A stretch of 6,999 bases of DNA from Candidatus Aenigmatarchaeota archaeon (GCA_015522745.1 WALQ01000065.1:1-6999); one strand, 5' to 3'. Positions 1-6,055 are shown, counted from the first letter of the stretch. The notes: generated by a model from the sequence alone, not told the origin. Program-made: numbers and translations.

Positions 1-7
1 AATAAAC

Positions 8-211
8 ATGCTACCAGAATATCCTATTATCAAAATAGCCAAGAAATTGGGAGCTCGGTTGTCATCAAGCGCCCTTGACGAAGTAAAGTACTTCGCAAAT
101 GAATATGCGAGGACGCTCGCACGAAATGCGATAGACGCATCGAAGTTTGCACAGAGAAACACTGTTATGAAGAAGGACGTCGAGTTCGCTCGCAGGAGGA
201 TGATGAGATGA
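8..211 (+). CDS. archaeal histone (single histone fold)
   Basis: This is a 67-residue, single-domain archaeal histone that would form dimers and wrap chromosomal DNA. The whole protein is one histone fold. An N-terminal LPEYPIIKIAK segment (residues 2-12) is followed by GARLSS (15-20, the L1 DNA-binding loop with Arg17), a long central helix (about 22-47), and RNTVMKKD (50-57, the L2 loop and the Arg50/Asp57 pair that matches Arg52/Asp59 of HMfB). There is no tail beyond the fold. The position matching HMfB His49 is Phe47. The ATG lies only 7 bases from the window edge, so the promoter and RBS are not visible. The start agrees with the usual histone N-terminus, although a short upstream extension cannot be excluded. 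The stop codon overlaps the next start (ATGA at 208-211), so the gene is probably co-transcribed and translationally coupled with the phosphate acetyltransferase. Family assignment is firm. Confidence 0.93.
   Translation: MLPEYPIIKIAKKLGARLSSSALDEVKYFANEYARTLARNAIDASKFAQRNTVMKKDVEFARRRMMR
194..199 (+). promoter_or_regulatory. Shine-Dalgarno site of the phosphate acetyltransferase gene
   Basis: AGGAGG lies 8 nt before the ATG at 208, inside the last codons of the histone gene, where it encodes two Arg residues. It is close to a full anti-SD match and fixes the start at 208 within the ATGA overlap. Confidence 0.75.
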
Positions 212-1125
212 TAGACATTGAAAAGGAAGCGAAAAAGCGTGACAAAAAAATACTTCTTAACGAATCTGAGGACAAGCGCGTTTTCAACGCGATAAAATAT
301 GTTGTGAAACATAAGATAGCAAAAATAGCCGTCGTCGAAACCAAGGGAGCTCCGATTTCGAAATTGAAGAAGCTCGGCGTTGAAATTATAGAACGATCTA
401 TCGCTCCCGAACTTGTTGACAAATTCTACAAGCTTCGGAACGGCAAGGTCACGTACGAAGAGGCGGAGCGACTGATGAAGAAGGTCAACTACTTCTCAAC
501 AATGCTCGTTGAGGAGGGATACGTCGACGGACTCGTGTCCGGCGCCATTCACCCAACACGGGGCACGCTCCTTCCTGCGTTTCAAATACTCAACAGCGGT
601 CACAAAGCGTCCGGAGCATTCATAATGAGAAAAGGTCGTGATGTGATGTTGTTCGCCGACTGTGCTGTCAACATACATCCTACATCAGACGACATAGCAT
701 ACATAGCACATGACACACTCAAAACAGCAAAGATGCTCAAAATAAAACCAAAAGTTGCGTTCCTCTCTTACAGCACAAACGGCTCGGGTATAGCAGCGGA
801 AGACATGCGCACAGCCTACAAAATTTTCAAGAAGCTCCATCCGAGCGTTCACGCGTGCGGAGAAATTCAAGTTGACGCTGCCATGTCACCAAAAGTCCGC
901 AAGATAAAGTGGAAAGACTGTGAAATCGTTGGAAAGGCGAACGTCTTCATATTTCCTGATCTGAACTCTGGAAACATAGGGTACAAGCTCGTTCAAAGAC
1001 TCGGTGGATACGAGGCAATAGGCCCCATAATTCAAGGTCTTGAGCGCCCCGTGAATGACTTGAGTCGTGGGTGCAACGAACGTGAAATCGTGGATCTCAT
1101 AGCAATCACCGCCATTCAGGCATAA
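208..1125 (+). CDS. pta: phosphate acetyltransferase (phosphotransacetylase)
   Basis: This enzyme interconverts acetyl-CoA plus phosphate with acetyl phosphate plus CoA in the cytoplasm, and normally works with acetate kinase. At 305 residues it is a little shorter than the roughly 325-335 of stand-alone Pta enzymes and has no N-terminal regulatory domain. Family motifs run in order: LRNGKVT (76-82), SGAIHPTRGTLLPAFQ (111-126), FADCAVN (149-155), VAFLSYSTNGSG (183-194), GEIQVDAA (218-225), ANVFIFPDLNSGNIGYKL (244-261) and PVNDLSRGC (281-289). Ser286, Arg287 and Cys289 match conserved active-site region residues of the Methanosarcina enzyme. The C-terminal ITAIQ is also typical. Phosphate butyryltransferase and the malic-enzyme PTA-like domain are the alternatives, but the NDLSRGC and FPDLN-GNIGYK blocks favour Pta. 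The start is set by the SD at 194-199. No acetate kinase lies in the window, so whether the product is acetate or acetyl phosphate cannot be settled here. Confidence 0.88.
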   Translation: MIDIEKEAKKRDKKILLNESEDKRVFNAIKYVVKHKIAKIAVVETKGAPISKLKKLGVEIIERSIAPELVDKFYKLRNGKVTYEEAERLMKKVNYFSTMLVEEGYVDGLVSGAIHPTRGTLLPAFQILNSGHKASGAFIMRKGRDVMLFADCAVNIHPTSDDIAYIAHDTLKTAKMLKIKPKVAFLSYSTNGSGIAAEDMRTAYKIFKKLHPSVHACGEIQVDAAMSPKVRKIKWKDCEIVGKANVFIFPDLNSGNIGYKLVQRLGGYEAIGPIIQGLERPVNDLSRGCNEREIVDLIAITAIQA

Positions 1126-1147
1126 AAACGTTGTTTGTCGAAGATAA

Positions 1148-1163
1148 CCGAAAAGTATTTAAA
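1148..1163 (+). promoter_or_regulatory. candidate BRE/TATA promoter of tfb
   Basis: CCGAAAAG (1148-1155), resembling a TFB recognition element, directly precedes TATTTAAA (1156-1163). A start about 22-26 nt downstream would give a leader of roughly 57 nt. Two more boxes follow in the same 117-base gap: ATTTAAAA at 1179-1186 and TATTATAA at 1202-1209. They would give leaders of about 34 and 11 nt, so the gene may have tandem promoters. Which one is used cannot be decided from sequence alone. Some loose T-runs in the gap (1164-1169 and T6 at 1213-1218) could also end the pta transcript. Confidence 0.5.
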
Positions 1164-1231
1164 GTTTTCTATACAAAGATTTAAAAGGTTATGTATTGGT
1201 GTATTATAACCATTTTTTAGTAACAATTAAA

Positions 1232-1237
1232 GAGGTG
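1232..1237 (+). promoter_or_regulatory. Shine-Dalgarno site of tfb
   Basis: GAGGTG lies 5 nt before the ATG at 1243. It shows that tfb is translated from a leadered mRNA, unlike the minus-strand first genes of this window. Confidence 0.7.
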
Positions 1238-1242
1238 TCTCT

Positions 1243-2349
1243 ATGGCCGAAAAAAAATTAGTATGCCCCGAATGTGGGTCAACTGAATTCTACCACGATC
1301 CAAAAACTGGCGAAACCGTGTGCGCGCACTGCGGACTCGTCATCGAGGACAATATGATAGACACTACTCAGGACTGGCGCGCGTTCGATTCAGAACAGAA
1401 GGAAAAGCGCGCTAGAACAGGTGCACCACTCACTCACAAGCGCCATGACAAAGGTCTTTCAACGGAAATCGGAAAAGGTGTCACGGAACTTTTCCGCGTA
1501 CCTGCAAAGAAGAGGAGTCAGTTCTTCAGGATAAGGAAGTGGCAGAAGAGATTGCTCACATCCAAGGACAGAAACCTCTCGTTTGCGCTCGGTGAGCTCG
1601 AGCGACTCGTGTCGTATCTCGGACTCCCGAAGACGCTTCATGAGGAAGCCGCTCAGCTTTACGAAAAGGCACTCGAAAAGGGATTCATACGCGGCCGCTC
1701 CATAGAGTCGATAATCGCAGCGATTGTCTACTCGCTTTGCAGGGAGTACGGCTCTCCACGAACGCTCACGGAGATATCTCAGGCGTCCGGCATAGAGAAG
1801 CGTGAGCTCGGACGAACGTACAGATACATCTCAAGAAAGATGGGTATAAAGATACTTCCATCAAGCGCGGAAACGTACATACCAAGATTTGCGTCCATGC
1901 TCGGACTTAGCGACAAGGTCCAAGTCCGCGCCATCGACATACTCAAGAAGGCAAAAAAGAAGGACGTAATCTCGGGAAAGGGACCGACAGGATGCGCTGC
2001 GGCAGCCATATACATCGCGTCCGTTCTTGAAGGTGAAAGGAGAACACAGCGCGGCGTTGCCGACACAGTGGGCGTCACGGAAGTTACTATAAGGAACAGG
2101 TACAAGGAAATCGTCGAGGCACTTGGCATCGAAAAGGAAGTCGAGGAAAAGGCGCGCGAGCAGGAAGAGATGGAGATGAAGAAGGAACAAAGAAAAGTAA
2201 GAAGAAACTTAAAGAAACACACTAAGAATGTCGTAAAGAAGGTGAAAACGACAGAAAAGAAGAAAACAACAAAGAAACATGCAAAGAAAAAGAAAGTAAA
2301 GAAAATTGTGAAGAAAAAGACGAAGAAAAGGAGATCAAAGAAAAGGTAA
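1243..2349 (+). CDS. tfb: transcription initiation factor B with lysine-rich C-terminal tail
   Basis: This is the archaeal TFIIB orthologue, which bridges TBP-bound promoter DNA and RNA polymerase and helps open the promoter. Domains run in order: a zinc ribbon with Cys8, Cys11, Cys27 and Cys30 (about 6-33); the conserved B-reader/linker block (44-77), beginning DWRAFDSEQ and ending DKGLSTEIG; the first cyclin fold (about 112-200, starting NLSFALGELERL); and the second cyclin fold (about 207-296). A helix-turn-helix in the second fold (TQRGVADTVGVTEVTIRNRY, 268-287) contacts the BRE. The canonical protein ends near residue 297. Here about 70 more residues follow: a charged helix (297-318), then a tail of which 24 of the last 50 residues are Lys and 5 are Arg. 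Usual archaeal TFBs are about 300-320 residues, so this tail is an oddity. The start is supported by the GAGGTG site. The stop directly abuts the stop of the facing gene. Confidence 0.95.
   Translation: MAEKKLVCPECGSTEFYHDPKTGETVCAHCGLVIEDNMIDTTQDWRAFDSEQKEKRARTGAPLTHKRHDKGLSTEIGKGVTELFRVPAKKRSQFFRIRKWQKRLLTSKDRNLSFALGELERLVSYLGLPKTLHEEAAQLYEKALEKGFIRGRSIESIIAAIVYSLCREYGSPRTLTEISQASGIEKRELGRTYRYISRKMGIKILPSSAETYIPRFASMLGLSDKVQVRAIDILKKAKKKDVISGKGPTGCAAAAIYIASVLEGERRTQRGVADTVGVTEVTIRNRYKEIVEALGIEKEVEEKAREQEEMEMKKEQRKVRRNLKKHTKNVVKKVKTTEKKKTTKKHAKKKKVKKIVKKKTKKRRSKKR
2287..2318 (-). terminator. candidate T-rich terminator for the minus-strand kinase gene
   Basis: Read on the minus strand, the DNA encoding the TFB lysine tail is a T-rich tract with T5 runs at 2314-2318 and 2287-2291 and several T3-T4 runs around them. 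They begin about 32 nt past the kinase stop. Archaeal RNA polymerase ends at T-tracts without needing a hairpin, so this is a plausible intrinsic terminator embedded in the facing gene. Confidence 0.4.
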
Positions 2350-3219
2350 TCAATATAGAAAGTCGATTGCCCCAGGAAGTATTTTCGCGCTGTAGTTGAA
2401 TATCTTCATTGGCTCGGAATCAACGTGCATCCACGCTGGACGGGAGAATGATATTTCCACTTTTTTTGCTTTTTTGTATGTCATTTCCTTAAATTTCATA
2501 TGTTTTCCGAGGAATATTCCGGCAAAGTGTTTGGCTATCATATAAGGATTACTATTCCTAAAGATGAAAACGTGCAAATATCCATCATCAATCGCACCAT
2601 CGGTTGTTAATGTGTACTTTCCTGCATAATGAGCCCCGTTTGATATTATCACGAAATTTCCCATTCCTTTGTAGCCAGTGTCGAGCTCTACAGACAATTT
2701 TGGTGGGCGATAGTAATTTAATATCTCTTTCAATCCATAGTAGACGAATATGAGATCGCGGAAATACTTTTTCTCGTTTTTGTGCTGTTCAACAAGTTTC
2801 GATATTTTCGCATCTATACCAATGGATGACCACATAAAGAAATAATGTTCGTCGTTCACAACGCCAATGTCTATTTTTTTCGTTTTCCCTTCTAGTATAC
2901 GCTCACATGCCTCTTTTGCATCCCATGATATACCGAGCTCATTTGCGAAAACGTTTGTTGTTCCAAAAGGTATCGCGCCTACTAGCGGTTTTTTCTTCAT
3001 TCGCATAACTCCATTGATCACTTCATTGAGCGTTCCGTCTCCACCAACGGAAACGACAACATCTGCATCGGATGATGCCACCTCTTCTATTGTCGACTTC
3101 CTATCGCTCGTGAGATATATGTCAACATTCTCACCAGAAAACATGTTCTTTATAGTTTCGATTTTTATGTTCGTCGGCTCTTCTCCAAATTTCGGATTAA
3201 CTATAAACTTGAACTTCAT
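2350..3219 (-). CDS. diacylglycerol/sphingosine kinase family lipid kinase
   Basis: This 289-residue protein belongs to the DAG-kinase catalytic family (YegS/DgkB/BmrU-like), which phosphorylates a lipid alcohol with ATP. Visible motifs are NPKFGE (8-13), the nucleotide-binding GGDGTLNEVINGV (59-71), PFGTTNVFANELGI (84-97), a C-terminal beta-sandwich half with DGAIDDGYLHVF (208-219), and HVDSEP (265-270), which matches the usual DGEP block with Gly replaced by Ser. The common GT-ND motif reads GTTNV here, a variant that occurs in the family. No transmembrane segment or signal peptide is seen, so it is probably cytosolic and acts at the membrane face. The archaeal substrate cannot be inferred from sequence, since archaeal lipids are isoprenoid ethers rather than diacylglycerols. 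NAD kinase is a distant relative with a different C-terminal half. No SD precedes the ATG, and a TATA-like box 22 nt upstream suggests a leaderless mRNA independent of the upstream acetyltransferase gene. Confidence 0.85.
   Translation of the reverse strand: MKFKFIVNPKFGEEPTNIKIETIKNMFSGENVDIYLTSDRKSTIEEVASSDADVVVSVGGDGTLNEVINGVMRMKKKPLVGAIPFGTTNVFANELGISWDAKEACERILEGKTKKIDIGVVNDEHYFFMWSSIGIDAKISKLVEQHKNEKKYFRDLIFVYYGLKEILNYYRPPKLSVELDTGYKGMGNFVIISNGAHYAGKYTLTTDGAIDDGYLHVFIFRNSNPYMIAKHFAGIFLGKHMKFKEMTYKKAKKVEISFSRPAWMHVDSEPMKIFNYSAKILPGAIDFLY
2461..2475 (+). terminator. candidate T-tract terminator for tfb
   Basis: A T7 run (2461-2467) and a T6 run (2470-2475) are separated by GC, about 112 nt past the tfb stop and inside the 3' part of the facing kinase gene, where they encode Lys-Lys-Ala-Lys-Lys. 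They are the strongest T-tracts downstream of tfb, and there is no intergenic space in which a terminator could otherwise sit. Confidence 0.45.
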
Positions 3220-3241
3220 AGCATTTTATTCGCGTCCAAGA

Positions 3242-3249
3242 TTTAAATA
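3242..3249 (-). promoter_or_regulatory. TATA-like box of the lipid kinase gene (leaderless)
   Basis: TATTTAAA on the minus strand ends 22 nt before the ATG at 3219. This is the spacing expected if transcription starts at or next to the start codon. No SD is present in the 33-base gap, which supports a leaderless mRNA. Confidence 0.6.
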
Positions 3250-3252
3250 GAA

Positions 3253-4464
3253 TTACAGATCGTGGCGCAGAACTTCAGCAACGGAAACGTCGTCGTCAAG
3301 AGCTTCGACGATCTTATCGACCTTCTCTTTTTGGCTGACATTTGAGAGAATGTATTTACGAAGTTCTGATACCTCTTCTTCTTTTCCATTTATATTTCCC
3401 CAAAGACCCAATATCGGGACTATGACATTTGTGTTCTTTATGGCAAGTTGAGAAGCGTCTATGTCATACGCGTCTTTCCCATAGAGAAAATGAGCCATAA
3501 GTCCGGCTTCATAAAGGCTTTTAGCAAAATTGTTTCCTATGTTCATTACACCTGATATGAGAATTCGTATGTGTCTTGGACGTCGAATCTTTCCCACAAG
3601 AACTCTATTCAGTTCGTCAAGCATTCCATGAGAATTGGTCAGATACTCGTTGAAATCCGGTATGGCCACGTTCACTCCGACTATGTCGTCATTGTAGCGC
3701 GCAAGATAGACCTCCTTCCAACCAATAGGGGCGAGAAGTTTGAGCCCGGAAACCATTGAATAGAATTCTTCATCTGTCATCTTTCGTCCATCCGGATGCT
3801 CTTCGGTAGACCACGCCTCGTCGTAGACCTTTTTTACACCGCTCAAATATTTTCCTATGTCATGCACAGAAACTCTTTCTATATAATTCTTTGTTTTATC
3901 CCTTGCTGTTTTTATTTTATCTTTTACGCGACTCAAGTCGCCACCGTGCTTTATGCGAATTTCAACCCAGTAGTTTTCAACGTCCCAATCATTGAACACT
4001 TCTTTGTACTCTATTGGGTGGTCCGGTTCCATGAAGTAAACGAAGCTTCCACGCGTGCGCAATCCAACGACGCCGTTTTCATTCGGCCTACCAGGACCAA
4101 TCAAATATTTCAAATCCTTGTACCTTAGAGTATCATCATTTCCGAGGTTCTTTGCGGTTTCAAGGGCTGCTTCCATGAGCTTCTCTCCGACATCTGTGTC
4201 TTCGAACGAAACCCACCCGAACCACGCAACGGGATCTTCGCCCCGTTTCTCGTGCTCCTCGTTGTACAAATCGTCTGCGCTGACGACCACGCGTCCCACC
4301 GGGTGCCCGTCTCGATAGGCAACGAGAAATTTGGCTTTTGCGATTTTGAAGTAAGGATTGCTCATGTCGCTTTTGTCGAGCAGCGTTGAGTAATATTTGG
4401 TTTTCGGGTGAGCTCTGTAAAAGTCCCCATTCGGCTTGTCGTAAATCTTTATGTCGATGCTCAT
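3253..4464 (-). CDS. two-domain acetyltransferase-like protein (YghO-type)
   Basis: This 403-residue protein resembles the YghO-like family of tandem GNAT-fold proteins, mostly known from bacteria and without a proven substrate. Recognisable blocks are an N-terminal strand region with KFLVAYRDGHPVGRVVV (45-61), WFGWVSFED (81-89), the family block LIGPGRPNENGVVGL (121-135), EAW (216-218, family YN-AW), VYLARYNDDIVGVNVAIPDFN (252-272, where the family reads dG-vGf-lPDxN), and HIRILISGVMNIGNNFAKSLYE (298-319, where the family reads GV----G-a-aLY). The last 60 or so residues (about 340-403) diverge from the family as I recall it and end in a charged helical segment. Acyl-CoA binding is likely if the fold call is right, but the acceptor is unknown. 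The gene has its own TATA-like box just past the glycosylase stop. No SD is seen, so it is probably leaderless. The family call rests on remembered motif spacing and is moderate. Confidence 0.6.
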   Translation of the reverse strand: MSIDIKIYDKPNGDFYRAHPKTKYYSTLLDKSDMSNPYFKIAKAKFLVAYRDGHPVGRVVVSADDLYNEEHEKRGEDPVAWFGWVSFEDTDVGEKLMEAALETAKNLGNDDTLRYKDLKYLIGPGRPNENGVVGLRTRGSFVYFMEPDHPIEYKEVFNDWDVENYWVEIRIKHGGDLSRVKDKIKTARDKTKNYIERVSVHDIGKYLSGVKKVYDEAWSTEEHPDGRKMTDEEFYSMVSGLKLLAPIGWKEVYLARYNDDIVGVNVAIPDFNEYLTNSHGMLDELNRVLVGKIRRPRHIRILISGVMNIGNNFAKSLYEAGLMAHFLYGKDAYDIDASQLAIKNTNVIVPILGLWGNINGKEEEVSELRKYILSNVSQKEKVDKIVEALDDDVSVAEVLRHDL

Positions 4465-4486
4465 AAAAATGGTGGGTGAGAAAAGT

Positions 4487-4494
4487 TTTTAAAA
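4487..4494 (-). promoter_or_regulatory. TATA-like box of the acetyltransferase-like gene (leaderless)
   Basis: TTTTAAAA on the minus strand ends 22 nt before the ATG at 4464 and begins 3 nt after the TAA stop of the glycosylase gene. It separates this gene from the upstream operon. The exact box register is uncertain by one base because of the A-run. Confidence 0.55.
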
Positions 4495-4497
4495 TTA

Positions 4498-5070
4498 TTA
4501 CTTTCTGCTAATAAATCTATTTTTATATATGTAAAACCGCCACCTCTTGTCCTTGTACTCCTCTGCGTAATCTATTCCGACGCGCGTCGTGGAAACTATG
4601 CGCTTCGGAGTGGCGTAGTCCTCAATGTAAAGAACGTCTCCCGTGAGGTCTTCGTCGTTGAGTGTTTTGTCGATGTGTAGCGCCTGGCACAGCCGTCCCG
4701 GACCGTTTGTGAGAGTGCGCCCATTTCGGAATTTTCTCATCACATCGACGCCGTCTATCGGCTCGAGTGCGCGTATGAGGATCGCCTCCGGCTTTCCCCT
4801 GGGACGCGTCACGACATTCAGGCAGAAGTACATTCCGTATATTTGATAAACGTAAGCATATCCGGGCGGTCCGAACATAACCGCGTTCCTCTTCGTTATC
4901 CGACCGCCATAAGAATGCGATGCTTTGTCCCTCGGCCCTATGTACGCTTCTGTCTCGACAATCATGCCGCTGAGTTTTCGCCCGTCAAGCACACGCACGA
5001 GTTTTTTCCCGAGCAACTCACGAGCAACCTTAATCGTGCTCCTATTGTAGAATTCCCGGCTGAGCTTCAT
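4498..5070 (-). CDS. 3-methyladenine DNA glycosylase (AAG/MPG family)
   Basis: This enzyme removes alkylated purines, and in some homologues hypoxanthine, from DNA to start base excision repair. It is 190 residues from the chosen ATG, close to the usual bacterial and archaeal length. The fold signature is complete: FYNRSTIKVARELLGKKLV (7-25), VETEAYIGPRDKASHSYGGR (38-57), RNAVMFGPPGYAYVYQIYGM (61-80), EAILIRALEP (95-104), GPGRLCQAL (123-131), RVGID (163-167) and RWRFY (176-180). By alignment with human AAG, Glu41 is the catalytic base, Tyr43 the intercalating position, and His52, Tyr75, Tyr78, Asn85 and Arg163 line the pocket. All are present, so the enzyme looks active. A GTG at 5079 would add three residues, but the ATG at 5070 has GGTGA 5 nt upstream and follows the trm1 stop by one base. 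It is the last gene of an operon with trm1 and the regulator. Confidence 0.93.
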   Translation of the reverse strand: MKLSREFYNRSTIKVARELLGKKLVRVLDGRKLSGMIVETEAYIGPRDKASHSYGGRITKRNAVMFGPPGYAYVYQIYGMYFCLNVVTRPRGKPEAILIRALEPIDGVDVMRKFRNGRTLTNGPGRLCQALHIDKTLNDEDLTGDVLYIEDYATPKRIVSTTRVGIDYAEEYKDKRWRFYIYKNRFISRK

Positions 5071-5071
5071 T

Positions 5072-6043
5072 TCATTCACCCTTCATTGCATCAACGATAT
5101 CTCCCTCGTTTGCGTCCGTCTTAATCCCCGTTGGAGAAAATACCGTGCGCGATGCCTTGAATCCTCTCCTCTTCAAGCGCTCGATTATGTCATCAATTTT
5201 TGGAAGCGGACATTTATATTTTTTCGATATCGCGTGAATGTCGCGATAGAATGGGACGTCTATCTCGTTTTTGGCGATTTCGAGAATCTTAATACCACGC
5301 GTCTCAACGCCATTGAGATTGTGGAGCTTTCCCATGTAAATAAATCCGTAATCAGTGCGCTCGAAAGAACCCAAGAGCTTATCCGACTTCGAAGCACCTT
5401 TGACAATCCGGCCGAGAACGCGGACATAATGGCGCTCTTGATAGCTCAGAATCGGCTCGAACGCCCTGTCGTATTTCAGGCCTTCGCGCATGACGAACGA
5501 CAGAAGTATGCGCGTGGCGAGCTCCTTTGACCATTCAACGCGCGCACTTCTCGCCCAATACCGCCGCATGCACGTTTTTGGATACACCCCGTTGAGTGTC
5601 GCGACATCTGTTGCAGTGACGAACAAAAGTCCACCGCGACGAATCTTTCTGAACGCACTGCTAACGTGTCCCACAGGACTCCCATAAGGGTCAATGTCTA
5701 TCAAATCAAAACCTTCGTTGAGCGTTCGCCAATCGGCCGCGTGAAAGATTATCTTCGCTCCGTTCATTTTCGCGTTTTTCTTCGCAAGTTCGAGCGCGCG
5801 TGGATTCACATCGCACGCGTGCACCTCTCCACCAACTTCCTTGTAATATCGTATTGCGCGAACGCCCGTGGCCGTAAAAGCGTCAAGTATCCGGCCGCCG
5901 GAAACGAAGCTCTTTGCGACAGCAACGCTTATGTCACGGTTCGCCTTCATCGCCGGATTGTAAAAGCCAATGGCTCTCGCATGCTCCGGTATATCCGAAT
6001 CTGGAACAATTATCTTTGCGCTTCCTTCGATCACAACGTTCAT
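5072..6043 (-). CDS. trm1: tRNA (guanine26-N2)-dimethyltransferase
   Basis: This enzyme methylates N2 of G26 in tRNA twice, using S-adenosylmethionine. From the chosen ATG it has 323 residues. Motifs are FYNPAMKANRDIS (27-39), which is Trm1-specific; the SAM-binding motif I DAFTATGVRAIRYY (54-67); DVNP (78-81); the catalytic-region motif DIDPYGSP (116-123); GVYPKTC (152-158); and the C-terminal KYKCPLPKIDDII (276-288) and SRTVFSPTGIKTDA (298-311). It is shorter than the roughly 380 residues I expect for archaeal Trm1 and has only three cysteines, none in a CxxC pair, so the zinc-binding insertion of some homologues is absent. The start is chosen at the ATG at 6043 because GGAGTGA (6055-6049) sits 5 nt upstream. 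A GTG at 6052 and an ATG at 6049 are in frame but poorly spaced from that site. It lies between the regulator and glycosylase genes with almost no intergenic DNA. Confidence 0.94.
   Translation of the reverse strand: MNVVIEGSAKIIVPDSDIPEHARAIGFYNPAMKANRDISVAVAKSFVSGGRILDAFTATGVRAIRYYKEVGGEVHACDVNPRALELAKKNAKMNGAKIIFHAADWRTLNEGFDLIDIDPYGSPVGHVSSAFRKIRRGGLLFVTATDVATLNGVYPKTCMRRYWARSARVEWSKELATRILLSFVMREGLKYDRAFEPILSYQERHYVRVLGRIVKGASKSDKLLGSFERTDYGFIYMGKLHNLNGVETRGIKILEIAKNEIDVPFYRDIHAISKKYKCPLPKIDDIIERLKRRGFKASRTVFSPTGIKTDANEGDIVDAMKGE
5076..5081 (-). promoter_or_regulatory. Shine-Dalgarno site of the DNA glycosylase gene
   Basis: GGGTGA on the minus strand lies inside the last codons of trm1, 5 nt before the ATG at 5070. 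It decides for that ATG over the in-frame GTG at 5079, which overlaps the site. Confidence 0.6.
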
Positions 6044-6048
6044 AACCA

Positions 6049-6055
6049 TCACTCC
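6049..6055 (-). promoter_or_regulatory. Shine-Dalgarno site of trm1
   Basis: GGAGTGA on the minus strand overlaps the stop codon of the regulator gene and lies 5 nt before the ATG at 6043. It favours that start over the ATG at 6049 and the GTG at 6052. Confidence 0.6.

Noticed and set aside
200..269. Box C/D sRNA-like pair: ATGATGA at 200-206 and CTGA at 266-269 on the plus strand.
   Set aside because: The spacing is long for an archaeal C/D guide RNA, no convincing C'/D' boxes or terminal stem are seen, and the segment is fully explained by overlapping coding sequences and an SD site.
1779..2222. A 147-codon open frame on the minus strand inside tfb.
   Set aside because: Its product is a Ser/Phe-rich translation opposite the TFB cyclin domains, with no motif or RBS. 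TFB on the other strand is certain, so this is a shadow frame.
2197..2346. Possibility that the Lys-rich end of TFB is a frameshift artefact.
   Set aside because: The segment stays in frame with no break, uses mixed AAA and AAG codons plus Arg, Thr and Val codons, and leads straight from the charged helix that follows the cyclin fold. A random out-of-frame read would not give so consistent a basic composition, although the A-rich DNA could still hide a length error.
3216..3224. Two-codon upstream frame ATG-CTA-TGA overlapping the kinase start on the minus strand.
   Set aside because: The predicted transcript starts at or very near the kinase ATG, so this frame would probably not be transcribed as a usable upstream ORF.
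5071..5079. GTG start at 5079 for the DNA glycosylase (three more residues).
   Set aside because: The GTG lies inside the SD-like GGGTGA, whereas the ATG at 5070 has that site at proper spacing.
6044..6052. GTG at 6052 or ATG at 6049 as the trm1 start.
   Set aside because: The GGAGTGA site overlaps or nearly touches these codons. The ATG at 6043 is spaced correctly and gives the usual Trm1 N-terminus.
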